Shown in pieces: positions 13,806-19,311 of a DNA stretch of 19,311 nt. The stretch is from NCBI RefSeq assembly GCF_003461955.1, contig NZ_QTYB01000027.1:1-19311 (forward strand), in the 5' to 3' direction. Below the pieces are notes generated by a model, which saw only the letters and a list, made by a program, of their open reading frames with translations, searched no databases and had not been told where the DNA came from. Positions within the stretch are counted from its first letter, which is position 1. Each line of letters begins with the position of its first letter. The position numbers and the translations under genes are program-made. The stretch is from Ruminococcus sp. AM36-2AA (GTDB taxonomy: Bacteria > Bacillota > Clostridia > Lachnospirales > Lachnospiraceae).

Positions 13806-14029
13806 AAAATCCCGCCTTTCCAAAAAAGACTTTGTTCTCAGGTTTCTGATCACTGATTTCATTCCATCCACCGCAGATTCCTGCAATGTACAGAACCGGG
13901 AATGCGCGTTTCCCACAGCTATACAGCTACCAAAATCCTATGTAAAGCTTTCGCAGAAATAGAACCGGAAATTTTTTCTGCATATGACAGAACTGCTGGC
14001 CGGTTGGGACTTTCTCCTCATAAAGACTT

Positions 14030-14566
14030 TTATTCCAGGAAAAAACAGCTGGTATAAGTGATCGTTCCAGGTCCGTAATAATATTCGATCCCGCTGTCCT
14101 GACAGACCTGTGTTACCAGCATTCCATATGCTTCCATTGATGAAAAACGTTTCTCCGGAAAACGGCAGGGGGCATCCGGATAGCTGCATTTCGCACATCT
14201 GGTGCAACATCCGGCCCCAAGGGAAAGAAGTTTGGGGAAAAATTTTTTCAGCTGGTCATGCATCTTTACAAAATGTTCTTTATGAAGTGCTTCCGTCTCC
14301 ATCATTCCCTCTCCGTCAAATTCATCTTCCAGTTCCCCTTTTGTCTGCACAATGATTCCTTTTTTATAACCGGAAATATCTGCCGCACATTCTTCCAGTG
14401 TTCCACAGGCAGGCGGGCAACTCCAGTTGCGTCCGTACATATGGCATTTATCCGTGCTGCACATCTGGCGCACCTCCGGAAGAAGTTTAATCTTATCTAT
14501 ATTCAGTTCTTCTACTTTAAAAAATCCTATGCTGTTTCCAATATTTTTTAATTCTTCCAGCTCCAT
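14030..14566 (-). CDS. DUF2284 Cys-rich metal-binding protein
   Basis: A 178-residue DUF2284 (COG5423-like) protein. Two Cys groups are visible: C36, C41, C50, C54, C60 (with RNWSCPPACG) and C120, C121, C124, C127, C134 (CCTRCAKCSYPDAPC then RFPEK). This suggests bound iron-sulfur or other metal; the biochemical role is not established. GGGGAGG lies upstream of the ATG. The gene follows the corrinoid-activator gene by 49 bp on the same strand and is likely its co-transcribed partner. DUF2284 proteins often accompany anaerobic methyl-transfer genes, so a redox role in reactivating the corrinoid is a reasonable guess. There is no clear terminator after the stop, only a weak GCAGAAA/TTTCTGC hairpin (13953-13981). 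Confidence 0.85.
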   Translation of the reverse strand: MELEELKNIGNSIGFFKVEELNIDKIKLLPEVRQMCSTDKCHMYGRNWSCPPACGTLEECAADISGYKKGIIVQTKGELEDEFDGEGMMETEALHKEHFVKMHDQLKKFFPKLLSLGAGCCTRCAKCSYPDAPCRFPEKRFSSMEAYGMLVTQVCQDSGIEYYYGPGTITYTSCFFLE

Positions 14567-14615
14567 AATGTTTTCCTCCCCATGCTTTTCGATTCAGTTT
14601 CAGTTCTGGTGGATT

Positions 14616-16367
14616 TTATATCTCAGGAAATTCCAGTTCATCTACAAACTGATCCTGGAATTCAGGTAATGCCGCAAGCTCCAGAAATTCCGTATGACGT
14701 GCAAGCCTCTCTGCCCGTTTCAGTTCTTCTTTATTCAGAAGTGCAAGCTTTGCGCCTTCACCGGCCGCATTTCCAACCGGAATGATCCGATCCTTCAGAA
14801 CCCCGGGAAGCATTCCGATCCTGCATGCTCCCGCCGGGTCCATATAATTTCCAAAAGCTCCTGCTATATAAACCTGCTCCACCTGTTCCAGAGTAATCCC
14901 CATCTGTTCTGCCAGAAGAGCAATTCCTGCAGCAATGGCCCCTTTCGCCAGCTGTACTTCCCGAATATCTTTCTGGCTTAAATATACCGGTTTTCCATCC
15001 CCGGATTCCAACGGATCAGCCAGAAGATATGCTTTCTTTGTGTTTTCATCGATCTGAACCACCCGCGGATTTTCCAGCAGCTTTCCGCTTTCATCGATCA
15101 CCCCCGCATCCAGAAGACATGCTATGATATCGATCAGACCGGAACCGCAGATTCCCGTTGGTCTGCCTCCGCCGATTACCTTACATTCCAGTTTTCCATC
15201 CACCAGATGTGCATGTTCGATCGCTCCATCTGCGCCCCGCATTCCACAGGCAATCTTAGCTCCCTCAAAAGCCGGCCCTGCCGCAGTAGAACATGCAATA
15301 CGGCGTTTCTCATTTCCAAGAACAATTTCTCCGTTTGTTCCAATGTCGATCATCAGCGTCATCTTTTTCTCTTCTTCAAGATTCACAGCCAGAAGACATG
15401 CTACAGTATCTGCCCCCACAAAACCTGCAATAACAGGTAAAGCTACCAACTGTCCTCCCGGGTGAATACCAAGATGGAATTTTTCTGCCGGAAACATCAG
15501 CCCCTGACTGATGGCCGGATTATACGGTGCATGAACCAGAGAATCCGGTACAATTCCCAGGAAAAGATGATGCATGCAGGTATTTCCCACAACACTGACC
15601 TGATAAATATCCTCCGGAGATTTTTTCGCCGCTTCACAAAGTGCACCGATCAATTTTCTTAAAAGCTCCCGGATACATGTGGAAAGTTCTTCTGTACCGT
15701 GCTCCAGCGAATAATTTGCTCTCATGATCACATCTGCGCCATATTCTGTCTGTGTATTTAATGCACTTGCTGTTGCCAGCTGCTCTCCTGTTTTTCCATC
15801 CAGAAGATATCCTGCCACCGTTGTTGTCCCAATATCAAAAGCTGCCATCAGTACCGGTCTGCCGTCCTGTTCTTTCAGATCCAGGATCTGGTTCCCGCTG
15901 ACAATCGCTCTTGCTTTTCCATTTTTTTCTTTTATCAGTCGGCTGATTGCAGGCAGTATTTCCAGTTTTGGCTGAAAAATGATGTCTTTCTTCCGGCGGC
16001 TGTTTATCGCCTCGCAAAGCCTTGTCCAGTCTGAACTGTTTTCCCCCACTGTACATGGCGGGATTTCAATATCCAGAATTTCCAGTTCCGGTGAAAAAGT
16101 CACGGCTCTCTCTGTTCCCTTTACAAGGATTCTGTGTTCAGATTTTTTCTCAATCGCTTCTACTTCAATATCTGTAGTTATCTTTGTCTGACAGGCTTTT
16201 TCCACAGCTCCGTTTATTTTTACCATGCATTTTCCACATTTTCCGGCTCCTCCGCATGGTGCATCCGGGGATAAGCCTGCGATTCGCTCAGCCTCCAGTA
16301 CCGTAGTTCCTTCCTTCACCGTGACTTCTGTTTTTTCTTTTATAAAAAACACCCGGTATGTATTCAT
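14616..16367 (-). CDS. Reductive activator of corrinoid proteins (2Fe-2S / ASKHA, DUF4445)
   Basis: I choose the ATG at 16367 (MNTYRVFF), with GGGGGTG upstream; a GTG at 16379 is too close to that site. The 583-residue protein starts with a plant-type 2Fe-2S domain whose ligands are C38, C44, C47 and C59 (PCGGAGKCGKC ... AC). After a linker comes an ASKHA-type ATPase with phosphate loops DIGTTT (about 178-183) and DIGTNG (about 341-346) and the conserved VGNTCMHH, PAFEGA, GICGSG and IAGAFGNYMD stretches. Such proteins use ATP to drive electrons onto inactive Co(II) corrinoid, restoring Co(I). The corrinoid protein gene lies upstream, separated by a terminator-like hairpin, so this gene is probably expressed at a lower level by read-through. 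Confidence 0.92.
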   Translation of the reverse strand: MNTYRVFFIKEKTEVTVKEGTTVLEAERIAGLSPDAPCGGAGKCGKCMVKINGAVEKACQTKITTDIEVEAIEKKSEHRILVKGTERAVTFSPELEILDIEIPPCTVGENSSDWTRLCEAINSRRKKDIIFQPKLEILPAISRLIKEKNGKARAIVSGNQILDLKEQDGRPVLMAAFDIGTTTVAGYLLDGKTGEQLATASALNTQTEYGADVIMRANYSLEHGTEELSTCIRELLRKLIGALCEAAKKSPEDIYQVSVVGNTCMHHLFLGIVPDSLVHAPYNPAISQGLMFPAEKFHLGIHPGGQLVALPVIAGFVGADTVACLLAVNLEEEKKMTLMIDIGTNGEIVLGNEKRRIACSTAAGPAFEGAKIACGMRGADGAIEHAHLVDGKLECKVIGGGRPTGICGSGLIDIIACLLDAGVIDESGKLLENPRVVQIDENTKKAYLLADPLESGDGKPVYLSQKDIREVQLAKGAIAAGIALLAEQMGITLEQVEQVYIAGAFGNYMDPAGACRIGMLPGVLKDRIIPVGNAAGEGAKLALLNKEELKRAERLARHTEFLELAALPEFQDQFVDELEFPEI

Positions 16368-16396
16368 ACTCTGTCCCACCCCCTATAATCTATAGT

Positions 16397-16440
16397 CAAA
16401 AATCCGCAGAAACTATTATACCTTTCTAGTTTCTGCGGAT
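16397..16440 (-). terminator. Terminator/attenuator after the corrinoid protein gene
   Basis: ATCCGCAGAAAC (16402-16413) and GTTTCTGCGGAT (16429-16440) form a perfect 12-bp stem; on the minus strand TTTTTGAC follows. It lies between the corrinoid protein and its activator, 92 bp past the former's stop and 30 bp before the latter's ATG. A second hairpin (16494-16516) nearer the stop has its T-run only on the plus strand. Confidence 0.85.
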
Positions 16441-16531
16441 CTTAATCTGCTATTATACCGGAGATTCCTGCCCAAACAAGTTTCTCCTTAAGCAAGCGGA
16501 TTGCAAATACCCGCTTTTTTGCCTGTTTACT

Positions 16532-17164
16532 TTATGCGGCAAGTGATTTTGCAACCTGCGCTGCGGAAGCTGCATCTGCTGTATAAGCATCTGCACCGAT
16601 CTCTTCTGCGAATTCCGGAGTGATCGGAGCTCCACCAACCATGATCTTGATGTCTTTACGGAAATCTTCTTTATTAAGTGCTTCAACGGTTTCTTTCATA
16701 GCCGGCATGGTTGTTGTCAGAAGTGCGGAAACACCTACTACTTTAACATCCGGATTCTCACGAACTGCTTCAATAAATTTCTCTACCGGAACATCAACAC
16801 CAAGATCAATTACCTCAAAGCCGGCACTTTCAATCATCATTGCAACCAGGTTTTTGCCGATATCATGAAGATCTCCTGCTACAGTTCCAATGATCATCTT
16901 TCCTGCTACACCAGCGCTTCCACCTGCAAGATGTGGTTTCAGAACATCTACACCTTTTTTCATAGCTCTGGCTGCTACCAGCATCTCCGGAACAAAGATC
17001 TCATTATTTTTGAATTTCTCACCAACAACGCCCATTGCCTTGATCATATTATCAAGAACATCTGGTGCTGCATTTCCCTCATCCAGGGCTTCCTGTACTG
17101 CTGCTGCGATCAGTTTGGATTTTCCTCTCACTACCAGATCAAAAACTTCATCCATTTTACTCAT
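16532..17164 (-). CDS. Corrinoid (B12-binding) methyl carrier protein
   Basis: A 210-residue two-domain corrinoid protein of the MtgC/MtbC/MtaC type. An N-terminal helical cap (about 1-85, EALDEGN, GEKFKNNEIFVPEMLVAARAMKKG) precedes a Rossmann-like B12 domain with the base-off motif GDLHDIG (97-103; H100 is the lower cobalt ligand), then VGVSALLTTTMPAMKET and MVGGAPITPEFAEEIGAD. It carries a methyl group between a substrate methyltransferase and tetrahydrofolate. AGGAGG precedes the ATG at a good distance. It follows the methyltransferase gene by 147 bp, a gap with a strong hairpin, and is followed by a terminator, an arrangement that would let it be made in excess of the activator. Confidence 0.93.
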   Translation of the reverse strand: MSKMDEVFDLVVRGKSKLIAAAVQEALDEGNAAPDVLDNMIKAMGVVGEKFKNNEIFVPEMLVAARAMKKGVDVLKPHLAGGSAGVAGKMIIGTVAGDLHDIGKNLVAMMIESAGFEVIDLGVDVPVEKFIEAVRENPDVKVVGVSALLTTTMPAMKETVEALNKEDFRKDIKIMVGGAPITPEFAEEIGADAYTADAASAAQVAKSLAA

Positions 17165-17212
17165 AAGATTTTACCTCCTGAAATTAATTTGCACTCATTT
17201 GTCTTTTTTCCA

Positions 17213-17243
17213 AATACAGTCTGTTTCCGTACCTGACTGTATT
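17213..17243. other. Intercistronic stem-loop before the corrinoid protein gene
   Basis: AATACAGTC (17213-17221) and GACTGTATT (17235-17243) form a perfect 9-bp stem. Its T-run is on the plus strand only, so it is not a terminator for the operon. It sits 49 bp upstream of the corrinoid protein ATG and may protect or process that part of the mRNA. Confidence 0.5.
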
Positions 17244-17311
17244 TTTTGTATGTTCCTTAAGTCTTCTCTGACAGACTCCGCAATCGGCCAGACTTGCCTT
17301 AAGCCCATTTT

Positions 17312-18127
17312 TTATTTTTTTACAGGTCCGATCAGTCCTTCTCTGTATGCCCCGATATATTCCATACAGTAGTCATCTTCTCCAAGAAGAGCTTCTGTCG
17401 CATAAATCAGTCCAAGCATATCTCTGTTTGTAGGATCAAGGATTCCACTGTCCAGTCCGGCGTTCATAGCCAGTACCACAAATCCAAGATTGATCAGCTT
17501 ACGAACCGGAAGGTTAAATGAAATATTGCTGATCGCTGCTGTAATATGAATAGAAGGGTATTTCTCACGAACAGTAGAAATAACTTCAATATTTGTCTCA
17601 ATTCCATTCTCAGATGTACAAAGCATCTCTACCAGCGGGTCAATGTGGATCCTGGATGGAGAAATTCCGTACTCTTTGGCTTTTGCCATGATCTTATCGA
17701 ATACACGAAGTCTGTCCGCTGCGTTCTTCGGAATTCCACTGTCATCACTTAACAGTGCAATAACCTGCCAGTCCTTATTTTCCTCCTGCGCCATAATTGG
17801 AAAGATCTTATCAATCTTATCTCCCTCACCAGATACAGAATTAAAAAGTCCCGGTCTTTTACAGAATTTATACGCCTGCGCCAGAACATCTGCACTGGGA
17901 CTGTCTACAGAAATTGGAAGATCTGTTACTTCCTGGATACAGTCGATCATCCATTTCAGAGTTTCAACTTCCTGTTCTTCCGGAACAGATGCACAACAGT
18001 CAATAAACGTTGCATTCGCTTCTGCCTGTTTTCTTGCACGATCCTTGATAAATTCAGCATCTTTGTTGGCGATTGCTTCTGCCACGGAAGGAATCGAACC
18101 ATTGATCTTTTCGCCAATAATAATCAT
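17312..18127 (-). CDS. Methyltetrahydrofolate:corrinoid methyltransferase (MtgA/AcsE-like, MT2)
   Basis: A 271-residue pterin-binding TIM-barrel enzyme of the dihydropteroate-synthase/MeTr family. IIIGEKINGS at the N-terminus (2-11), ISVDSP (72-77), NSVSGE (96-101), HIDPLVE and ISNISFNLP (about 208-216) are family hallmarks of pterin binding. It moves a methyl group between the corrinoid protein and tetrahydrofolate, feeding methyl-THF into the Wood-Ljungdahl branch or the reverse. It is not the large multidomain MetH. AGGAGGTG is 7 nt before the ATG. It is the first gene of the operon in this window, with a promoter about 90 bp upstream; no substrate-specific methyltransferase (MttB-like or O-demethylase) accompanies it. 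Confidence 0.92.
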   Translation of the reverse strand: MIIIGEKINGSIPSVAEAIANKDAEFIKDRARKQAEANATFIDCCASVPEEQEVETLKWMIDCIQEVTDLPISVDSPSADVLAQAYKFCKRPGLFNSVSGEGDKIDKIFPIMAQEENKDWQVIALLSDDSGIPKNAADRLRVFDKIMAKAKEYGISPSRIHIDPLVEMLCTSENGIETNIEVISTVREKYPSIHITAAISNISFNLPVRKLINLGFVVLAMNAGLDSGILDPTNRDMLGLIYATEALLGEDDYCMEYIGAYREGLIGPVKK

Positions 18128-18213
18128 TTGCTACACCTCCTGAAGTATTCTTTCCGACAAAACGTACAGTCCATGAATCCCCCGAAACATGCTGTAGTTT
18201 TCTAACTGTCTTT

Positions 18214-18222
18214 ATTGTAGCA
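18214..18222 (-). promoter_or_regulatory. Extended -10 promoter of the methyl-transfer operon
   Basis: On the minus strand TGCTACAAT is an extended -10 (TGn plus TACAAT); the -35 match at 17 bp is poor. An inverted repeat AGCGTG-7-CACGCT (18251-18269) lies about 32-55 bp upstream and could be an activator or repressor site. No cobalamin riboswitch box is seen in the leader. Confidence 0.5.
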
Positions 18223-18314
18223 GATACTTTTTACAATCTACATACTCTATAGCGTGGAGTTTTCACGCTTCTTTTCATACAATGTGTAGGATAACCGTGA
18301 TGTATTTTTGATAC

Positions 18315-18343
18315 GAAAAAAGCACTGTCATTTTGACAGTGCT
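18315..18343 (-). terminator. Terminator of the rRNA-tRNA operon
   Basis: AGCACTGTCA (18321-18330) and TGACAGTGCT (18334-18343) form a perfect 10-bp stem with a 3-nt loop; on the minus strand TTTTTTCG follows. It lies 13 bp after the tRNA-Lys 3' end. Confidence 0.93.
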
Positions 18344-18355
18344 CTTAAAAAGTAG

Positions 18356-18428
18356 TGAGGCATCGGGGATTCGAACCCCGGACAACTTGATTAAAAGTCA
18401 AGTGCTCTACCGACTGAGCTAATACCCC
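18356..18428 (-). tRNA. tRNA-Lys(TTT)
   Basis: A 73-nt cloverleaf. The acceptor GGGGTAT pairs with ATGCCTC (two wobbles). The anticodon arm CTTGA-CTTTTAA-TCAAG gives TTT, and the T arm is CCGGG-GTTCGAAT-CCCCG. Discriminator is A and CCA is not encoded. It is the last tRNA before the terminator. Confidence 0.96.
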
Positions 18429-18453
18429 ATATTAAATTGTTTGATGCTATGTT

Positions 18454-18551
18454 TAGCATTAAAACATGCCCAAGCTTTTTCGAACCAACCGTTCGAAGAA
18501 CCTAGCATTAAAACATGCCCAGGCTTTTTCGAACCAGCCGTTCGAAGAACC
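18454..18551 (-). repeat. Two tandem 49-bp repeats resembling the tRNA-Phe 3' end
   Basis: Units 18454-18502 and 18503-18551 differ at two positions, and the first 19 bp of a third unit (18552-18570) run into the tRNA-Phe 3' end. On the minus strand each unit has TTCGAAC-5-GTTCGAA (a 7-bp hairpin) and then AAAAAGC and TGGGCA. The second unit shares CTGGTTCGA and the TGGGCA end with the T arm and acceptor of tRNA-Phe. They appear to be partial tRNA duplications. Confidence 0.75.
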
Positions 18552-18564
18552 TAGCATTAAAACA

Positions 18565-18637
<73 letters not shown>

Positions 18638-18642
18638 ATAAG

Positions 18643-18716
18643 TAGCGGGGACAGGATTTGAACCTATGACCTTCGGGTTATGAGCCCGACGAGCTTCCAG
18701 ACTGCTCCACCCCGCG
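18643..18716 (-). tRNA. Initiator tRNA-fMet(CAT)
   Basis: A 74-nt cloverleaf with anticodon loop CTCATAA closed by three G-C pairs (GGG/CCC), the initiator hallmark. Acceptor CGCGGGG faces CCCCGCT, so position 1 C is unpaired with U72, where A72 is usual; the required 1-72 mismatch is kept. Discriminator is A; no CCA is encoded. Confidence 0.93.
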
Positions 18717-18731
18717 TTATTAAATGTTAAA

Positions 18732-18804
18732 AGCCGATGATCGGACTCGAACCGATAACCTGCTGATTACAAATCAGCTGCTCTGCCAATTGAGCCACAT
18801 CGGC
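18732..18804 (-). tRNA. tRNA-Thr(TGT)
   Basis: A 73-nt cloverleaf. The acceptor GCCGATG pairs perfectly with CATCGGC, the anticodon arm GCTGA-TTTGTAA-TCAGC gives TGT, and the T arm is ATCGG-TTCGAGT-CCGAT. Discriminator is T; no CCA is encoded. Confidence 0.95.
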
Positions 18805-18811
18805 ATTTAAG

Positions 18812-18893
18812 TGGATGGAGAAGGATTCGAACCTTCGAAGGCGGTGCCAACAGATTTACAGTCTGCCCCCTTTGGCCACTCGGGAATCCATCC
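18812..18893 (-). tRNA. tRNA-Tyr(GTA)
   Basis: An 82-nt class II tRNA with the expected long variable arm. The acceptor GGATGGA pairs with TCCATCC, and the anticodon arm CAGA-CTGTAAA-TCTG gives GTA. Discriminator is A; no CCA is encoded. Confidence 0.95.
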
Positions 18894-18901
18894 ATAATCT
18901 A

Positions 18902-18974
18902 TGGGACCTATAGGGCTCGAACCTATGACCCTCTGCTTGTAAGGCAGATGCTCTCCCAGCTGAGCTAAGATCCC
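18902..18974 (-). tRNA. tRNA-Val(TAC)
   Basis: A 73-nt cloverleaf. The acceptor GGGATCT pairs with AGGTCCC (one wobble), the anticodon arm TCTGC-CTTACAA-GCAGA gives TAC, and the T arm is ATAGG-TTCGAGC-CCTAT. Discriminator is A; no CCA is encoded. Confidence 0.95.
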
Positions 18975-19003
18975 ATATTTAATTCATTACAGCTAAGCTG
19001 TAA

Positions 19004-19077
19004 CGACCCAGAAGAGACTCGAACTCTCGACCTCCGCCGTGACAGGGCGGCGCTCTAACCAACTGAGCCACTGGGCC
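19004..19077 (-). tRNA. tRNA-Asp(GTC)
   Basis: A 74-nt cloverleaf. The acceptor GGCCCAG pairs with CTGGGTC (one wobble), the anticodon loop CTGTCAC gives GTC, and the discriminator is G as usual for Asp. It is the first tRNA after 23S. A hairpin TTACAGC-TAA-GCTGTAA (18987-19003) abuts its 3' end and another, TTAAGGT-TTGT-ACCTTAA (19080-19097), its 5' side; both are likely processing structures. Confidence 0.96.
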
Positions 19078-19162
19078 ATTTAAGGTTTGTACCTTAAAAA
19101 CTACATACATGCTTGTTGATTGTTAATCAAACTTCTTGAATCAATTCTTAACCTGCGTTTCT

Positions 19163-19311
19163 TGGTCAAGCCCTCACCCGATTAGTAACAGTCAGCTCCA
19201 TGTGTTACCACACTTCCACCTCTGCCCTATCTACCTCGTCGTCTTCAAGGGGGTTTACTTCACTAAGAATGGGATATCTCATCTTGAGGGGGGCTTCACG
19301 CTTAGATGCCT
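19163..19311 (-). rRNA. 23S rRNA, 3' end (partial, continues beyond the window)
   Basis: The minus strand reads AGGCATCTAAGCGTGAAGCC, then CCCTCAAGATGAGAT, and ends with TACTAATCGGGTGAGGGCTTGACC. These are the conserved last ~150 nt of bacterial 23S rRNA. The 3' boundary near 19163 is set by the usual GGGCTTGACC end and may be off by a few bases. The next gene on this transcript is tRNA-Asp, with no 5S gene between. Confidence 0.96.

Noticed and set aside
13299..13916. 205-residue minus-strand ORF taken as one intact protein
   Set aside because: Starts at a GTG without a ribosome site, ends inside the 26-bp repeat, and its second half has unnatural composition; reported instead as a possible decayed gene.
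16494..16520. AAGCGG/CCGCTT hairpin with a T-run as a second terminator
   Set aside because: The T-run is on the plus strand, where no gene ends; it does not fit the minus-strand operon.
18128..18213. Cobalamin riboswitch before the corrinoid operon
   Set aside because: No B12-box-like sequence or large folded leader is visible; the predicted leader is only about 85 nt.

Overview
The window looks like a chromosomal segment of a spore-forming, anaerobic gut Firmicute of the Lachnospiraceae type (Blautia/Dorea/Ruminococcus-like). The evidence is spoIID and a spoIIQ-like gene, a corrinoid methyl-transfer gene set of the acetogen kind, a PTS sucrose operon, strong AGGAGG ribosome sites and moderate GC. 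Genus is inference. Nearly all genes lie on the minus strand; the clear exception is one metallophosphoesterase.

Region 1 (1-4410) is accessory DNA, and 1978-4410 is clearly AT-richer than what follows. It starts with an IS200/IS605 remnant: a tnpA 5' piece and a right end with an omega-RNA-like hairpin, but no tnpB. Then come an Rpn-type PD-(D/E)XK protein, a GIY-YIG protein, and an operon of five small genes (3399 down to 1978). Two of these encode 34- and 46-residue zinc-ribbon proteins and one is a frameshifted Sel1-repeat gene. Upstream of the operon is a ~154-bp segment bounded by short inverted repeats. It holds a good promoter that now points away from the operon, and a serine recombinase gene sits right beside it. 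I propose this is an invertible (phase-variable) switch, with one crossover point in the loop of the recombinase's own terminator.

Region 2 (4483-9461) is a sucrose module. The LacI-type repressor scrR and the pair scrA (PTS EIIBCA) and scrB (GH32 sucrose-6-phosphate hydrolase) are on the same strand. The scrA promoter (TTTACA-17-TATAAT) has an operator-like sequence just downstream of its start, and a second copy in opposite orientation about 113 bp further down the leader.

Region 3 (9720-13805) has the sporulation pair spoIID and spoIIQ-like (all usual LytM zinc ligands missing), a run of stem-loops, a membrane metallophosphoesterase flanked by a 26-bp repeat, and a probably decayed gene.

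Region 4 (14030-18222) is a methyl-transfer operon: methyltetrahydrofolate:corrinoid methyltransferase, corrinoid protein, corrinoid-activating ferredoxin/ASKHA protein, and a Cys-rich DUF2284 protein. No substrate-side methyltransferase is present, so its methyl donor is unknown.

Region 5 (18315-19311) is the tail of an rRNA operon on the minus strand: the 23S 3' end, then tRNAs Asp, Val, Tyr, Thr, fMet, Phe and Lys, then a strong terminator. No 5S gene lies between 23S and the terminator. Two tandem 49-bp repeats resembling the tRNA-Phe 3' end sit between tRNA-Phe and tRNA-Lys.
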